The notes beneath the pieces are model-generated. The model searched no databases, was not told the origin of the DNA, and saw only the letters and a program-made list of their open reading frames with translations. Below are positions 50,087-61,226 of a stretch of 64,000 nt of DNA, piece by piece. The position numbers and the translations under genes were made by a program. How positions within the stretch are numbered: the first letter of the stretch is position 1; each line of letters opens with the position of its first letter. The stretch is from Pyropia yezoensis (lineage: Eukaryota > Rhodophyta > Bangiophyceae > Bangiales > Bangiaceae): positions 18,853,816 to 18,917,815 of the forward strand of contig CM020619.1 in NCBI GenBank assembly GCA_009829735.1, written 5' to 3'.

Positions 50087-53000
50087 TTCATCGTACGAGA
50101 GGCTCCATAAGATGGCTAAGAAGGGGCTCCGTTTACACAACGGACTGGCTACGATACGGACCCGGCGGGACTTTCGGATCCATGTTATGAACATCTCGGA
50201 CCGGGCTGTCAACCTGCCCAAGAACTTTGCCGTTGGCGTGGCCATACCGTACGATGGTCCCGTGCTCGAGGTCCCTGCGGATTACTTGTCGGCCCCTAGT
50301 GAGGGGGCCGCACCACTTGTCATCCTGGGGCCAGAGCAAGGGAACCCGTTGAGCCAAGCGTCGGCACCGGGGGACGTGACTCCCAAGGGACCCGCCGGAA
50401 CCACGGTCCCTGAGCCGGACACGACGGACAAGAAGCCTGACGGAACCCCGGTCCAGATGCCCAAGGTCGCGTATGATTGGATCCCGCCTGAGCTACACCA
50501 GGCTGTACGCGAACTTTTGGACCGTTACAAGGACCTATGGGACGGGCAACTGGGACGCATTGATGTGACCCCTCACCGGATTACCCTCAAGGAATGGGCC
50601 AAACCCATTCGGTCCCAACCGTACCGCACCGGGCTCCATCATCAGGACCTTATCAAGGAACAAGTGGAAAAGCAGACCCGGCTCGGGGTTATTGAACCGT
50701 CCCAGGCTGAGTGGTCCTTCCCGGTTGTTTTTGTCCCGAAGGCCGATGGTACCCCGAGGTTCTGTGTGGATTACCGGCGCTTGAACGAGGTCACGGTTAA
50801 GGATACTTACCCGTTACCGCGCATGGACGATTGTATCGATTTCCTGGGAGAGGCTACCGTGTTTTCCATGCTGGACGCCAACTGTGGTTACTGGCAGATC
50901 CCTGTGGCTCCTGAGAACCAAGACAAGACTACGTTTACTTGTCACGAGGGAACCTTCAGATACATCCGGCTCCCATTTGGTCTTACCAACGCCCCGGCTA
51001 CGTTCCAGAGGGCCTTTGATATGATCCTGTCGGGGGTTAAGTGGAAGACGTGCCTTGTGTACCTAGATGACATTATTGTGTTCTCCAAGGACCATAAGGA
51101 CCACCTGGCCCATCTGGAAGAGATCTTCAGGTTACTGACTAGGGCCGGTGTTTCCCTCAAGGCTACTAAGTGCTTTTTGTTCCAGGATGAGGTTGAGTAC
51201 CTCGGACACATTGTTGGTAAGGGTCAACTCCGTGTGAACGAGAAGAACCTGGTTGGGCTCCGGGAAGCTAAGACCCCAAGGACCAAGAAGGACCTTCGCA
51301 GTTTCCTAGGGATGTGCAATGTGTACCGGCGCTTTGTCAAGGACTACGCCAAGGTAGCCCGACCCCTATTGGCCATGACTAGTACCTAGCTCCCGGACCC
51401 GTTACCACCGCTTACCCCGGCCCAGACGGACGCTTTTGAGGAGCTCAAGTACCGTCTGACCCATACTCCCATTCTAGCTCTTCCGAAACGCACGGGTCAG
51501 TACATCGTGGATACGGATGCTAGCGCTACCCAGATTGGGTGCGTTTTGCTACAGGACCAGGGGGACGGGGCCTACAAGCCCGTGGGTTACTGGAGCCGTG
51601 TGCTGACTCCGGCTGAGTGTAACTACAGTACCACGGAACGTGAGTGTCTTGCTGTTGTTTGGGCTCTGTTTCTGTTACGACCGTACCTTGAAGGGACACG
51701 CTTTGTGGTACGAACGGACCATACGGCCCTGAAGTGGATATTACATATGGACGGGGCCCATGGACGTTTGGCCCGCGGGCGCCTCCGGCTGGCCAAGTTC
51801 CAGTATACCGTTGAGTCCCGTCCCGGGCAACGTCATCACGCAGCGGACTTTATGTCACGCTTGGATACCACGGGACACGACAGGGGCCCTATACCTGATG
51901 AGATACCCTCGCTGTTGACTTTGGCTAACTTTGTCACTGGTTGGACCCGGCCGAACTTTAAGACAGGCACACGGTACCCTCCTCTGACAGTCGACAGAAT
52001 CCTCGAGGCCCAAGGTCAGGACCAGCGTTGCCAGGAACTACGGATAGAGATGAACCAGAACGTGAACTCAAGGTACGGGGAAACGCCGGAAGGGTTACTG
52101 GTACGATTGGCTCCTCTTGACCGAGCGGTTCAGATCGTGGTCCCCAAGGCACTACAACAAGAGGTCCTGAGCTTGGAACATGAACCGGGACACGCAGGGC
52201 ACCCAGGCATGAACAAGATGTACACATCTATGAGGCGGGTATTTTACTGGGAGTCTATGGTGGCAGATGTGCACGCCTTTGTTTCCAACTGTTCCTCGTG
52301 TTCCAAGGGCAGGGTCCAAGGGAGACGGCGGACCAACCCGCTCAAACTGTTCCCTGCAACGGAGCCCTTCAAAGACGTGTGCCTTGACCTCCTGGGCCCC
52401 TCACCCTGGACCGTCAGCAGGAACCGGTACCTTCTTGTTATTGTGGACCGGTTTACCAAGCTGACCCGAGTGGTTCCCCTTGGCAGCCAAGACGCGGCAG
52501 TGGTGGCCTCGGCGTTTTTGGATACGTGGGTGGCTTCCTATGGTCCCCCGGAGACCCTACTAACGGACAATGAGCCCCTGTTAGCGTCCACATACTTCCG
52601 TGGCGTTTGCGGGCTCCTTGGGATTAAGCATGTTACCTCCACCACGTACCATCCCCAGACCCAAGGACAGGTGGAACGGTTTAATCGTACCATAGTGGCC
52701 CAGCTCCGCACGTACGTTGAGGACCACCAGGACCATTGGGACGAGTTGGTTTCCGTGCTCACGGTTGCCTACAACACGAGGCCCCAACAGAGTACCGGTG
52801 TGGCTCCGTTTGAGTTCGTGATCCCTGACCGGGTCCGTACCTTTGCCCTGGACAAGCTCCCTGGCTCCCCGTACCCTAAGGAGTTCACTGGTACCGCGCG
52901 ACAGGTCCGAGAGGCGAGACGGGCCCACTTAAGGAACCTGGACTTTACGGTCCGTAAGAACCTGGACCTGGCACAGAAGAGGTACAAGAGAGGGTACGAC

Positions 53001-53561
53001 AAGCGGGTCACTCCGGTCAACGAGGCCCTACGTATCGGGGACTGGGTCTACGTTGATACCAATGATGACAGTCGGCAGAAGTTGGACCAGAAGGTCAAGG
53101 GTCCCTATCGTATCGTGGACCGGGACGGGCACACATTCACGGTTCTGGTCGAGAGGATCCGCGACAGGGTAAGCAGTGACCATGTGGCCCGGGCACCCAC
53201 GCCTGCTGGACACACTGACTCCACGTCCCGTCTACACGGGCCACAAGACCCGGTTGTACCTATGGACTACGAAGACTCAGGCACCCCTTTTGTCTGGGAA
53301 CGTTTTGTGGGCCACGACCGGGACAGTGATGGGAACCTATGGCTCCCGGTCCGCTGGTGGGGGTACGCAGAGTCCGAGGATACATGGGAACCGTGCCATA
53401 AGTTCGACACGGCTAAGGTTGTTCAGTACTGTGAACGTGCTGGTACCGAGCCCCAACTGCGGGAGGAAGAGGCCGTGGCACTACTGGAACCCTTTAAGGC
53501 TATCTATGCTGTGTGGCCCTGGAACCTTGAGCCGGGTGCGGATCTGCGGCCCCGTTGCTAA
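50087..53561 (+). pseudogene. pol: pol of element D, part 2 (RT-RNaseH-IN-chromodomain) with one nonsense codon
   Basis: Open in one frame from the E junction to 53561 except TAG at 51387-51389, between RT and RNase H. RT: FCVDYRRLN, LPFGLTNAPATFQRAFD and YLDD (near 51060). RNase H: DTDASATQIGCVLLQ and RTDHTAL. Integrase: HEPGHAGH with CSSC zinc motif, LDLLGPSP, TDNEPLLAS (where A has DNGPQFAS) and GQVERFNRT. A C-terminal chromodomain (LWLPVRWWGYAESEDTWEP) precedes a ~35-residue tail. Related to, but clearly distinct from, the A/B/E pol. Confidence 0.9.
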
Positions 53562-55222
53562 CCTTGGGCCAGGCACCCTTTACTCGGTCCAGTGGGTCCC
53601 CATGGCCAAGGGCTGGTCCAGATACTCGAGTAGGTGGGCAGGTTGGTGGCTCGACTCGGGGCATCAAGGGCGACATTTAGTTCCTGGAAAGATTTTTTCA
53701 GGGGGGGCTACTTTGTTGTCACCGTCGTGCCGACCATCGTGTTCCCCGGCATCGAAATCGGCTAAGTCGCATCTTCTTCCCCGGGCGTGGGAGCGGATTA
53801 GAGGTGTTGCAAGATTGTGGGATCAAGAATTTATCACTATCTGGTGTTGCAACGCCGTTGTTGCTTACACCAAATCCCACTCCCGCCTCTCCCCCCACGA
53901 CCCCATACGACCTTGTACGCCCTCCTCGGTGGTGGCTGGTGCGGCGGGCAACCCCCCCGTGACCTTCGCGTGGGTCCGTGCTGACCTCGACGGTGCCCTC
54001 TTGCCGTTCGGTGCCCATCCCACGTTGGGGCCCAGTGTGCCTTGCCTCGCGGCGGGTGCCTTGTGCGACGTGCCTGCCGAGGTCACCTTGGTTGCCCCTT
54101 TGTATCTTGAGCCCCTTGTACCTTGTCCAACGTTGCCCTGACTTGGTCCTCGTGGTCCCGTTGTACTAGTTGACTCCTTGATCCCGTGGTCCATAGTGAC
54201 CTTGTTGCCCGTTGTTCCCGCGATGGTCCTTGAGGCCCGGCGAGCCCGTTGGCGCTTGACCCTCTCGCCGTACGGGATGGGATCTCTTGGCCGTTGCCCG
54301 TTGGTACCGTCACCTTGGTACTGGAGCCCATGGGCACCCTGTCCGTCTTGCTCCCGTTGGTCCGCTCGTGGCTCATGCCCGTATCGGGGCCGACACTTCC
54401 GGGATCCATCTCGGCAGCGCGACCAACGCGTACGACTGTCCCGGACCACATTCCTCTTGGTCCATGTTGTTCCCACCTGGCCCTGCAACCGGTACGGCTT
54501 GACCGCCGGGAGCCCCTTGACCCGCTGCACCTTGACCGATGAGACCGCCTTGGGCCCCAGGTACCGCCGCACCCACAGGCACGCTGGGACCGCCAGGAAC
54601 CGTCGAGCCCTTGCCAGCCGACGCGCTCGTCGCGGCGCCGCCGGGCTCCACGGGACGGGGTGACGGGACGCGGTGTGGGAAAGTGGGGTACCAAGGGGAA
54701 CGGGTGCGTGGGAACGTTGGAAAGGGGAACGGGTAGAGGGAACGATTGAGGAGCCCACGGGGAAGCGTAGCGGGGAAGATGGTGCGTTGGGGTCCCAGTC
54801 GCGGGGAACGAGGGAGCCCGTGAGGGCCCTCTTATCCCTGGGCCCCCACCCTGACGGAACCCAGGCTGCGCCCGTGTGCCGCCAGCCCCCGTCCGCATCC
54901 CTCCGCCTCCTCACCCACCCCGGGGGCCGAGCGCCACATGGGGAGGGCGAGGGGAGGAGGAATGCAGGCGGCCGGCCGGCGCGGGCTGCGCCACACCCCC
55001 CTAGTTACCCTGTGCGCGGCCCTCGGTCCCTCCCGTACCGCCCTGGTCAGTCTGCCAGGAACCCTCTGCCTCGAGACACTTGTCGGGGGGGACCCTGTTT
55101 GCAGACACTGGCCCCACGTCCCGTTCGTTGTGACCCTGGTGTAACCCTGTCGGACCCTTTCCAGTCCCTCTCCCCGGTTTCCCTGTTGGCCGGCGGGACG
55201 CTCGGCCCTAGTGAGGGGGCCA
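53562..55222. other. post-pol region of element D
   Basis: 1.66 kb between pol and the 3' LTR, ending in a purine-rich GTGAGGGGGCC (55211-55221) that is the probable polypurine tract. On the minus strand several overlapping open frames exist (for example 53865-54914), with Gly/Gln/Pro-rich text such as GLIGQGAAGQGAPGG spread over different frames. The A/B/E family carries its antisense ORF3 in the same position, so a decayed antisense gene is possible here, but I see no similarity to ORF3. Confidence 0.45.
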
Positions 55223-55866
55223 TGTGGCGTTGTGGCCCTCAGGTACCATTGGGACCCGGGAGGCTGACTTGGGACCCGGCTGGCAGCGTTACGTGGAACC
55301 ACGCGCTGGCTTGGGATCCCTGCATCGGTGGCCCGGGGCAGTGGCGACACGCCCGGTGCCCTGATTGGTCCCTCCGGAGCAGAGGACTTGCCGGGTTGGG
55401 GCATACTGACCTTCGGGTTATTTGTTTGATTTTTCGCGTTTGTTTTCCTTGCGTGATTTCGTGTCTTTCCCCTTTTTCCCACTGGGTTTTTTTTTTGGGA
55501 TTGACATTTGTGTGTGGGGGGATTTCGCTTGCTTTTCGTGTGTTGGCTCGGTGAGCAGCCGGTGCCTTGCTGGCACTTGGCCCGCTGGGGGCGCCCTCTG
55601 GGGGCCTCGTTCTGGGCCCCTGGAGGGGCCAGGGGGGGAGGTTCTTGAGGGGTGCTCCGGGGTTCTCCCCGGGGCCATCTTGTAAAATCAACAGTGCTTT
55701 GGGTTCCTTCTCCCTCGGGCTTTTGTCCTGTTTACCTTTGCCTCGTATCGTGGCGGGCGAGTGGATCAGCAAGGGCTCTTACCTGTTCCTTCCTGGACTC
55801 CGGACTGTGGTCTGTGTGTGCGTTTGTGGTTTGTGGTTCCGGGAACCTGGGTTTCATTACGCTACA
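55223..55866 (+). repeat. 3' LTR of element D (644 bp)
   Basis: Direct repeat of 37438-38083 with a handful of differences. Followed by CATGA, the right-hand copy of the target duplication. Confidence 0.94.
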
Positions 55867-55899
55867 CATGAGTTTGCGGAGAAGCATGCCGATGCGTAG

Positions 55900-57660
55900 G
55901 TTTGTGTAGTGCTCGTTAGATCAGTCGTTAATGTGCATGCTACATGGGATCTGTGCTGCTTGATACGCTCTTGTCACTGGGATCCACCTGGCTGTGATGC
56001 TCTACTGCTCCGAAGCACAGAAATGCGACTGTGTACGTGCGCCGAATCCTATGATGAAGACAGCATGCCCATAGTGACCATCGTGTGCTATCGTGCAGCA
56101 TTGGACAGAGTCCCACAATGACACCTCATCGTGTAGTGCATCTGGTACGTGTACTATGTATACTGCTTTTCGTATGCTTGTTGCATTGTACCATCCATGC
56201 TTAGTCTGCAGAGCACCACATGCGTCGTTGAATGTATAAAATGAGTGCAAAAGAAGTAAAAAGTGCGCGCCATCGACTGACACAATGACACCTCATCGTG
56301 TAGCGCATCTTGTACATTGTTCATGTACACAACTTTCTGTGTGGTTATTGCATTGTACCATTCATGCTTCGTCTGTAAAGTACTGCATGCATCGTTGGAT
56401 CAATATGTATGAGCTCGTGCGACGTTCAGTGCTTCTCTCTTTTGTGCATACAATGTAGCTCCATAGTCCTGCTCGTGCATTGGTGGGCGACAGGGCTTGA
56501 AATATCTACGTACAAACGCGAAACACCTCGATAAGAAACGTGCTTCAGCGCACCTGGTCGCATCGCGTAAGATGATTAACAATGACGTTGGTCGTCACAG
56601 GGCCTGTTCCCGTTCTGCGGCGAGCTCCCTTAACGTTCAGGAAGAGCATTCATGTAGAACTTGTACGCCGCCGCAATGAACGTGTGCGCCAGAGCAAAAG
56701 CGCTTGCAGACGGCAGTTCTCCTCCAGCGGAGCCCTCAGCGAGGACCTTCACAAACCAGGGCTCAAGGCAGTCAGGAGTTACCGGAGGTAGAGTCGTAGC
56801 CGCCCCGCGCGCCTACAGCGCCACGTACACAGGAGATAGGAAGTGGCAGCGGCGGAAGAGCTCAAAGATGCGGTGCTTGGTGGTCGGCTCCTGCGTCAGT
56901 CCCCAGGTTGACTGCGCCTCAATCCAGGAAGCTCGCGGTCCCCGTGAAAAGTTGCTCCGGCTGGATATCTTTAGGGGTGGTACATCGTCCGGCGTATCAC
57001 TCCGTCCCGTCAGATGCCACTTCGAGACAGAGGCGTGCTCACAGCCGCGCAGCATGTCACAGACATTCTTGAGCTGCGCCCTTGAAAGCGTGAGAAACCC
57101 CGTTTTCCAGGCATGACGACCCACCTTGCCGTTCCCGAGAGGTGCGTCCCGCTGAGCTCGGGAAGCAGCGGAGTACGACGCGAAGAAGCCACAGTCATGG
57201 CCTTCGGCTACCGAGGAACAGGAGGCTCAACGACAGATAAACAAGAGGCAACCCGCTGCTGCGGTCTCAGTCCACTACGCCCACAGTGAAGGCCCCGCTG
57301 TACAGCCTCTGCAGTTACCCACGCTTGTACCGTGGTTCACGTGGTGTGGGTGCGGTGGGTTGCGTGACGACCCTCGGGAGGGAGAGACATGCTATGGAGA
57401 CAAGAGGGGTGGCGCAGCTGGCACCAGTTTGGGTGCGAGGGGAGTGCGGTGGCCGGTGACTACTACTACGATAGGTGCGTTGTCTATCGTGAAACAGACT
57501 GTGAGGGGTGCAGTCAAAATGTTGTTTGACTCGTTCTGCAGGTCTTCTTCAGGACAGCGAAATCCTGCGTTCCCTGGTGCGATCGAAAGGACACACGCCA
57601 AGCCTGGTATAGTCGATTATTTCAGAAGGTACTATTTTTTTGTCGCGATGCTATGGCTGT
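55900..57660. other. intergenic region right of element D
   Basis: Moderate GC, TGCAT-rich to about 56420, then mixed. A minus-strand open frame at 56813-57124 (103 codons, no ATG start) has a protein-like composition but no recognisable domain. The direct repeat inside is listed separately. Confidence 0.45.
56114..56407. repeat. two diverged direct repeats, period 167 bp
   Basis: CACAATGACACCTCATCGTG starts at 56114 and again at 56281. Similarity continues through TTGCATTGTACCA and ends near ATCGTTGGAT at about 56400. The copies differ by point changes and small indels. Confidence 0.7.
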
Positions 57661-60600
57661 TCTCCCAATTTTGGCCGATCCGGACAAGAACAAGACTGCA
57701 TGAACAACTGTGTGAGCTCATCGCGTGCTGACAGACGAGGGCGAGCCAATCGTGTGCTTTAGGGGCCCGATCGCCCTGAGCAGATAATTGGCTGCAGCCT
57801 CAGGGGGCCTCGGACCAATGGCTGATTGGTCAAATTACTGTTGTTCTCTCGGCTGAGATCGCCGGAGATTCCCTCCACCTCCGCTCGTTCCTCTCCGAAA
57901 CAGTTGTGCAGCTTGTCTCGAGTGTCTGTTCCACTCGGGTTCTCCCCTCCATGTGCTTGGAGTCCCGGGAAAAACGCTGTTTGCACAACAATGGAGGCTG
58001 ATTCGGAGCTCTCATTGGTCAGAGAGGAATCCTGTGAGGCATGTCATTGGTCAGTGGACCGTTGTTCTTGTTCTTGTCCGGATCGGCCAAAATTGGGTGA
58101 ACTGCAATACCAAATTTGGGAGCTGTGCGATCGTGGCAACAGCTATTGGGTGGCCGCCCACCGCACCCCGTCGACAGCGGCGGCGTCTGGCGCATCTCTG
58201 CTGCGGCCGCCCACCGCGTCTGGTGCGCGGCGAGGGGGGCGGCCTTGGGCGTCCCTCCACCCGGCGCACGACCGCGGCGACCTTGAGCGATCGCCCACCG
58301 CACCAGGTCGGCAGCGGCGGCCGTTCTGGCGAGACCACCCACCGCATCTGGTGCGCGGCGAGGGCCGCGGCCTTCGGCGTCCCCCCAGCTCGCCCCGCGC
58401 ACGACGGCGGCGGCCATGGGCGGCCGCCCGCCCCGCCTTGGTGACGTCGACCGCGGCGGCGGATCTGGGGCGGCCGACAGCGGTGACGGGGGGGCGGACC
58501 TCTTGCGCGGCAAACGGCCCGGCCCTGGCGGCACGGGGGCGGCCGGCCTTCGCCTTCGCGGAGCGGCGGTGGTGGCGGCCTTGCACGGCGCTCCGCCGCC
58601 CGTGCGCGGCGGCGGCCGCGGATTGTGTCATCCGCCCGCGCCAGTCGGCGGCACATGCACTTTGGCCGCCCAAGCCCGCGGGGCGGCCGGCACTTTCGTG
58701 CACGTCAGCCGGCGGCGGCGGCCGCCGGACAAGTTTTCTTTGCCCGCGCTTTGTGGCAGTGAAAGGATGTATGTAATTAGGGGGACGATGCGGCGACAGT
58801 GGTCGTGCAAGTACGCTGAGGTGGCTGCTGTACAGTGTTGACGCCGGGGCGCCCTCTGAGCGACTAGTGCAGTCGCTCTTTATGGTGTTCACATTGGCGG
58901 GCAGGGTGGCTTGAGACCTGACGTTGACAAGGTGAAGGGCGACTGAGGCGGCGTTCCGCATGATGGCCAACTCAAAGTGCGAGTCGGCGGAGAAGGAAAG
59001 CATCATGCACTGGCGTCTTCGCGAAGCCGCTTTCAGTGCTTTCATTGAGAATGAATCATTAAGAAGCTGTACTTAATTATACAGGAGGCAGCTCGGGTCC
59101 CAGACCCCAGGACAACATTGAATTGGGACATCAGGCAAGATCAACCTCCCAGCGGTGGTTCCCCCCTCCAAACGCAACCAGCGGCAGCACCCCCAACAGC
59201 GAGGCGGCGGTGGCTGCGGGGTGATGGTGGCGGCAGAGCAGGTGGTCGCTGCGGCAATGACCGTGACGGCGAGTGGCAGCCAGACCAGCGCCTCCACAAG
59301 GCCCAAAGGGGACAAAAGGGGGTCCCCAGCCGCGGCGGTTGTAGCGGCGGCGGTAGCGGCAGCGGCAGTGGCTCGCATGGCAGCGGTGGCGGCGGCGGTG
59401 GCAGCGGCGGCCGCGGCGGCGGGCGTGGCAGCACCTCGCGTCAGAGCCGTGCCATCCACAGCCGCCGTAGCCCTAACACGCGCCTCACAGCGGTTGCGGC
59501 GGTGGCGGTAGCGTGCGTGCCGCGTGGAAGCGGGGTTGGGAATGGAGAGGGAGGGGGAGGTGGGGGGGGCGCGACATCCGAAAAGGAACAGGACACTGCT
59601 GGTGGGCATGGGCTGCCAGGCGGGCTTGGTGGCAGCCCCTCCCCCGCCGACGCGCGCTCGCCGCCTGCCGACACTGGGCATTGGCGGGCGCCGTTGGGAG
59701 GAGGGGCGTGGAGAGCGGGAACGCGTGGCGGCGGAGGGCTCCAGGGATGTGTGCCTGGGCGACAGCCGCCGCAGTAGTCCGCCCCTCTTCCACCTCTCCT
59801 GCCCCCCCCTCCCTCCCCCCGGGGGCCCCCCGGCACCACCCTTCAACCGCTCCCCAAAACGCGCACGCACTGGCTTGACTGCCCCGCCGCAGCGGCGGGC
59901 CGTGGCCACCTCGGCGCGCTGCCCCTGCCGCCTACCGCCGGCGCAGCAGCCACGGCACCGCGCAGCAGAGGCCGCCGGCGCGCCACGGCGGTGCGGGCAG
60001 CGCTCGGGCCGGCGCAGGGCCGCGGCAGGGCCTTGGAGCCCGCGCCGTGTATGCCCGTTCCTGCCCTACCCCCTCCCCGCCCCACCCCCCCCCCCCTGCC
60101 CACGCTTCCATTTTCGTCGCGGGTGGTGACGGGGGGGGCGGTCGGCGGTGCCCAGCGGGTTGCGCCGCCGCTGCCCCAGGGTCGGCGTCCTGGACGTAAG
60201 GCTGGAAAAAACCGTTTGTCTCTGGCGGTCGGGGGCGGGGAAGGGGGGGTGGGGGGGATGGGGTGCAGCGGCCGCCCCCCCCCACTCAAGCCCCACCCCC
60301 CTGCCAGCGAGGCGGCGGTGGCACCGCGCGATGGCCAATAGCACCTGTCGGCGGGCTGGCAACGGGCTTACCACCGCGGCGACCCGCCGTTGCCACGGCC
60401 GTGAAGGCCAACAGCGCACGTGCTTCGGTGGGGAGCGAGGCGTGGGAAGGGGAAGGTGTGGCAGAGGGGGAGAAGGGGAGGGCGGCTGCCCCCTTTCGGA
60501 GGGCGGCTGCGGTAGAGACGACGGGCTAAATCCCCCTCCCCACCCTGTTGGTGGGGGGTGCCCCCGTCGGCGAGGTAGCGGGAGCGGCCACGCGCCGCCA

Positions 60601-60890
60601 CCCCCAGCTGGGGTGCGCCGCGTCCGCTAAAGGACCAGAGGCAACTACAAGAGGGCACCCGCCCGGCGCGCCCATCTTTGTCAGACCCCATCATCCTTTG
60701 GCTCCCATCAAGACCCGCACCATCACCGCAGCGGCTTTGCTGCCCCCATCCTTGTCGGCAAATCACCACTCGGCCCGCGCGCATCCCTCCCCCTTCCGGC
60801 CTGCCCACCGTCGGCACCCTCGAAAGACCCCTCACATACACACCCCCTGCGCTCGCCCCCCCCCCCCCCCCCCCAACCACCACAACGACC
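57661..60890. other. intergenic region, GC-rich, no supported gene
   Basis: 57661-58100 holds a 32-bp inverted repeat and a CCAAT cluster (see next entry). At 58205-58385 a ~50-bp block (CCACCGCATCTGGTGCGCGG type) repeats with period 128. 59330-59435 is a GGC/AGC trinucleotide tract. Long ORFs on both strands are Arg/Pro/Gly/Ala-rich without domains. 60070-60300 and 60858-60874 contain C runs. Confidence 0.5.
57664..58097. repeat. perfect 32-bp inverted repeat enclosing a CCAAT cluster
   Basis: Arms 57664-57695 and 58066-58097 are exact reverse complements, separated by 370 bp. In and beside that interval CCAAT or its complement occurs at 57746, 57787, 57815, 57825, 58014 and 58046; two of them form GACCAAT-GGCTG-ATTGGTC (57814-57832). 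It could be a small non-autonomous DNA element or a promoter region; no flanking duplication was identified. Confidence 0.6.
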
Positions 60891-61226
60891 ATGGCGGCTA
60901 AGTCGGCCCTGCGCTCCGCCGCCCCGCTCGTCCGCGCGGTGCTCTTCGCCGCCGCCCTGGCGGTGGCGGTAGCGTCGGTGGCGGCCGTGACGCGGCGCCG
61001 CAGCAAGCAGTCCACCCTTGCCGACGGGTGCGACCTGAAGGCCAACGACGTGGCGTCCCTGCTGGCGCGCACCACCGCTGACTGCGAGACGCTGTGGGCG
61101 TACGCCATCGAGTGCCAGCACTGGACATTTATCACGCCCGCCCGGCGGTGCTGCCTCAAGCGCGGCCGCCCCAGCTTGTTCTCTGCCCGGCCTCACCTGC
61201 AGGGCGTTTGCGGCGTCCTCCTCTGA
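60891..61226 (+). CDS. small membrane-anchored or secreted cysteine-rich protein
   Basis: 111 residues from ATG 60891 (gaccATGG). An Arg/Ala N-terminus leads into one hydrophobic segment (about residues 12-30, VRAVLFAAALAVAVASVAAV) followed by RRR: a signal anchor or signal peptide. The rest has seven cysteines including a CC pair (GCDLK, DCETL, ECQHW, RRCCLK, GVCGVLL), suggesting disulphide bonds outside the cytosol. No known family recognised. A C-rich pyrimidine leader lies just upstream. Confidence 0.5.
   Translation: MAAKSALRSAAPLVRAVLFAAALAVAVASVAAVTRRRSKQSTLADGCDLKANDVASLLARTTADCETLWAYAIECQHWTFITPARRCCLKRGRPSLFSARPHLQGVCGVLL

Larger units (their letters stand above)
37438..55866 (+). 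mobile_element. Ty3/gypsy chromovirus D, complete but split by nested element E
   Basis: Flanked by the perfect 5-bp duplication CATGA (37433-37437 and 55867-55871). Order: 5' LTR, primer binding site, gag, -1 frameshift signal, pol with chromodomain, ~1.66 kb post-pol region, polypurine tract, 3' LTR. Without the 9375-bp insert E and its 5-bp duplication the element is about 9.05 kb. The two LTRs differ at only about five positions, so it is young, though older than E. One nonsense codon in pol, besides the insertion, inactivates it. Confidence 0.94.

Noticed and set aside
49619-50110. 163-codon ORF with CxxC-type cysteines (GCLPCRGNRKKC) inside the LTR, repeated in every LTR copy
   Set aside because: It recurs because the LTR is repeated, has no independent conservation beyond the LTR, and crosses the LTR boundary into D pol. 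Not called as a gene.
53865-54914. 349-codon minus-strand ORF in element D
   Set aside because: No similarity to ORF3, Arg/Gly-rich, competing open frames on the same strand. Kept only as a question in the findings.
58143-59045. 300-codon minus-strand ORF and a 316-codon plus-strand ORF over the same DNA
   Set aside because: Both are Arg/Ala/Gly/Pro strings over a GC-rich block with a 128-bp repeat; no domain.
59073-59909. 278-codon minus-strand ORF with hydrophobic C-terminal part
   Set aside because: Ala/Thr runs come from the trinucleotide tract; the plus strand is open over the same stretch; no ATG or domain support.
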